Positions 62,654-64,000 of a stretch of DNA of 64,000 nucleotides are shown here, one piece after another; within the stretch, counting starts at the first letter, position 1, and every line of letters starts with the position of its first letter. A program made the position numbers and the translations under genes. This DNA is from Actinomycetota bacterium (GTDB lineage Bacteria; Actinomycetota; Actinomycetes; Nanopelagicales; Nanopelagicaceae): the NCBI GenBank assembly GCA_014377015.1, contig JACMQL010000047.1:1-64000 (forward strand), in the 5' to 3' direction. The notes beneath the pieces are model-generated. The model was given only the letters and a program-made list of their open reading frames with translations. It did not search any database and had not been told where the DNA came from.

Positions 62654-64000
62654 TTAATCTTTGACCCGTTCGAGTGCGCGAAGGGCTGCCTGAACGGCTT
62701 GTTGTTCGGAATCGGGATGCCAGAGAGCTGGTTGGCAGTACACCTGCGGCAACAAGTCCGGTAAAGCGTAAGTATTCGGCCACTTCCAACCGCCTTCAGG
62801 GAAGTCTTCTTTTCGTGGCAAATACATAATTGTTCCGTTGGTGTACCCCAGAACAAAAGTATTCTCCCAAGGGGAATTGGCTTTTATCTGTTCTCCAGTT
62901 TGATAAAAGGCCTCAACGCCTAGCCCCACCAAAACGATGTCGCCGATGCGCAGGGCCTGCGCCATGAAATCACAGGTTGGGTCCTTCTCCTTCGTCCGCT
63001 CCAACACGCTGAGAGTCCATGCATGGATAGTCCGCGCAGCACGAATCTCCCAACTAAGGGCACCCCGATCCTCTCGGTCCTTAATTTCGATACGCCATTT
63101 TTCAACTTCTGCGGAAATAACTTCTTTAGAAGGCAAGGGGGAAAAGCGGAAGGGGACGACTTCTTCGCTGCCTTTTAAAGTGATATCCAGATGGTCAGTA
63201 ACTAGGGTCCAAGGCTTGAAAAGAATATTTGGCACCCCATTGAGTGTGACTCTTTCATTTTGACGACGATGCGTGTTCAACCCAAGAGCGACTTTTACAA
63301 CTTCCGCGCCAAGGGCCGTACCGACCTGGTAGACAGATTCCGTGCAATCTTTCTCGTACCCGATCCCAACTTTAGGATTGATGTTGCCTCCGCACCCTTG
63401 GAGAAACAGGGCAACGCCGCCAATTTTCTCTTCAATTATGCGCTTGGCTGGCCCGGGAAAATCCGCCGAGAGTGTCGGCGAAGCTGCGCCATTGACTACC
63501 GGATGGCAGGAGTATCGAAATAGCGTGGCAATCGCCTTTCCAGATAAGTCATCGACTCGGATGACCCCTACGCTGCTATCTACTTCATGGCCCGGGACTT
63601 CTCCGAGAATGTCCTGACTGCCGTTCCATTCACGACGATACACATTAAGGTCAGCATCGCCCCATGCACTTGCGATGCGGGCATCTTGAATTGAGTCGTG
63701 AGCAGTCCGCGTACATTGCGCGATCTTCTCCAATAGAAAATCGTAATATTTCTTTTGTGCCTCGTAGTCTTCCGCCATAACTGCATTGCCATTATTGCGC
63801 GGAAGGGTTGGAGAACTGTGATTATGGCTGTAATTAAAAAGTACATGTGCTCGAGGTATGTTAAGAATTCCGGCAACCAATTCTCGTATTTCCGTTGCTT
63901 CTTCAGGAACAGCATTTCCGATATCACATGCTATGACGGCGACGCATTCGCCTTTTGATCGCAATACAAGCACACCTAATTCCATATCATCGTCAATCGC
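62654..64000 (-). CDS. Neutral ceramidase-like hydrolase, partial (N-terminus beyond window)
   Basis: The frame stays open to the right edge, five codons beyond the track's ATG at 63985, so the N-terminus is missing. The visible 448 residues resemble the neutral/alkaline ceramidase N-terminal domain. A zinc-type VLFNYSHNHSSP aligns with the ceramidase THTHSGP, then RYSCHPVVNG and FLQGCGGNINP follow. Bacterial members are often unrelated to ceramide and of unknown substrate. It converges on prpD with 20 bases between them. Confidence 0.8.
   Translation of the reverse strand, partial: AIDDDMELGVLVLRSKGECVAVIACDIGNAVPEEATEIRELVAGILNIPRAHVLFNYSHNHSSPTLPRNNGNAVMAEDYEAQKKYYDFLLEKIAQCTRTAHDSIQDARIASAWGDADLNVYRREWNGSQDILGEVPGHEVDSSVGVIRVDDLSGKAIATLFRYSCHPVVNGAASPTLSADFPGPAKRIIEEKIGGVALFLQGCGGNINPKVGIGYEKDCTESVYQVGTALGAEVVKVALGLNTHRRQNERVTLNGVPNILFKPWTLVTDHLDITLKGSEEVVPFRFSPLPSKEVISAEVEKWRIEIKDREDRGALSWEIRAARTIHAWTLSVLERTKEKDPTCDFMAQALRIGDIVLVGLGVEAFYQTGEQIKANSPWENTFVLGYTNGTIMYLPRKEDFPEGGWKWPNTYALPDLLPQVYCQPALWHPDSEQQAVQAALRALERVKD

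Overview
The window looks like a chromosomal segment of an actinomycete (Actinomycetota) with a compact genome and moderate GC content. The evidence is gene order and signals. panB-nadE-glnA2, leuA-recO-uppS and zur-glyS-dus-dgt-dnaG-tRNA-Asn are actinobacterial neighbourhoods. Many genes start leaderless (a TAnnnT box 5-7 nt before ATG/GTG). Convergent genes often meet with zero or negative spacing. A streamlined freshwater lineage such as Nanopelagicales would fit, but that is inference. I see no phage, insertion sequence, CRISPR or rRNA, and no gene-free stretch longer than 300 bases.

Bases 1-30,800 are mostly housekeeping: a partial MFS exporter, panB, nadE, cysK-cysE behind a cysteine-containing leader peptide, a GlnA2-type glutamine synthetase behind phased GlnR-like half-sites, a second cysteine-synthase-like gene, leuA behind a leucine leader peptide and attenuator, recO-uppS, two tandem copies of an unnamed membrane-anchored family, a ZIP-zur pair behind a Fur/Zur-type box, glyS, dus, dgt, dnaG, tRNA-Asn, a DoxD-Rieske fusion, an HtrA-like protease, divergent glpK/glpD, a secreted GH25 muramidase coupled to a small DnaX-C-terminus-like protein, and an orphan response regulator.

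Bases 30,900-40,300 hold nnrD, a four-gene sugar-acid block (FAH-family 2-keto-3-deoxy-acid dehydratase, D-2-hydroxyacid dehydrogenase, IlvD/Edd dehydratase, SMP-30 lactonase) resembling a non-phosphorylative pentose route, a secreted type I pullulanase, a third copy of the membrane-anchored family and a small secreted protein.

Bases 40,300-64,000 are a catabolic island. A FAD/Fe-S 2-hydroxyacid dehydrogenase, a galactonate-dehydratase-like enolase-superfamily enzyme and an IclR regulator are followed by 17 closely spaced same-strand genes. These encode a Dpp-type ABC importer, three SDRs, a mutarotase-like protein, a DapA-like lyase, a DUF1684 protein, an M20 amidohydrolase, a Gfo/Idh oxidoreductase, a class V aminotransferase and methylcitrate-cycle prpBCD. 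A perfect 9-3-9 inverted repeat lies before iclR and a degenerate copy lies before the importer, so the whole block may be one IclR regulon. The substrate is not evident. A ceramidase-like gene on the other strand runs off the right edge.
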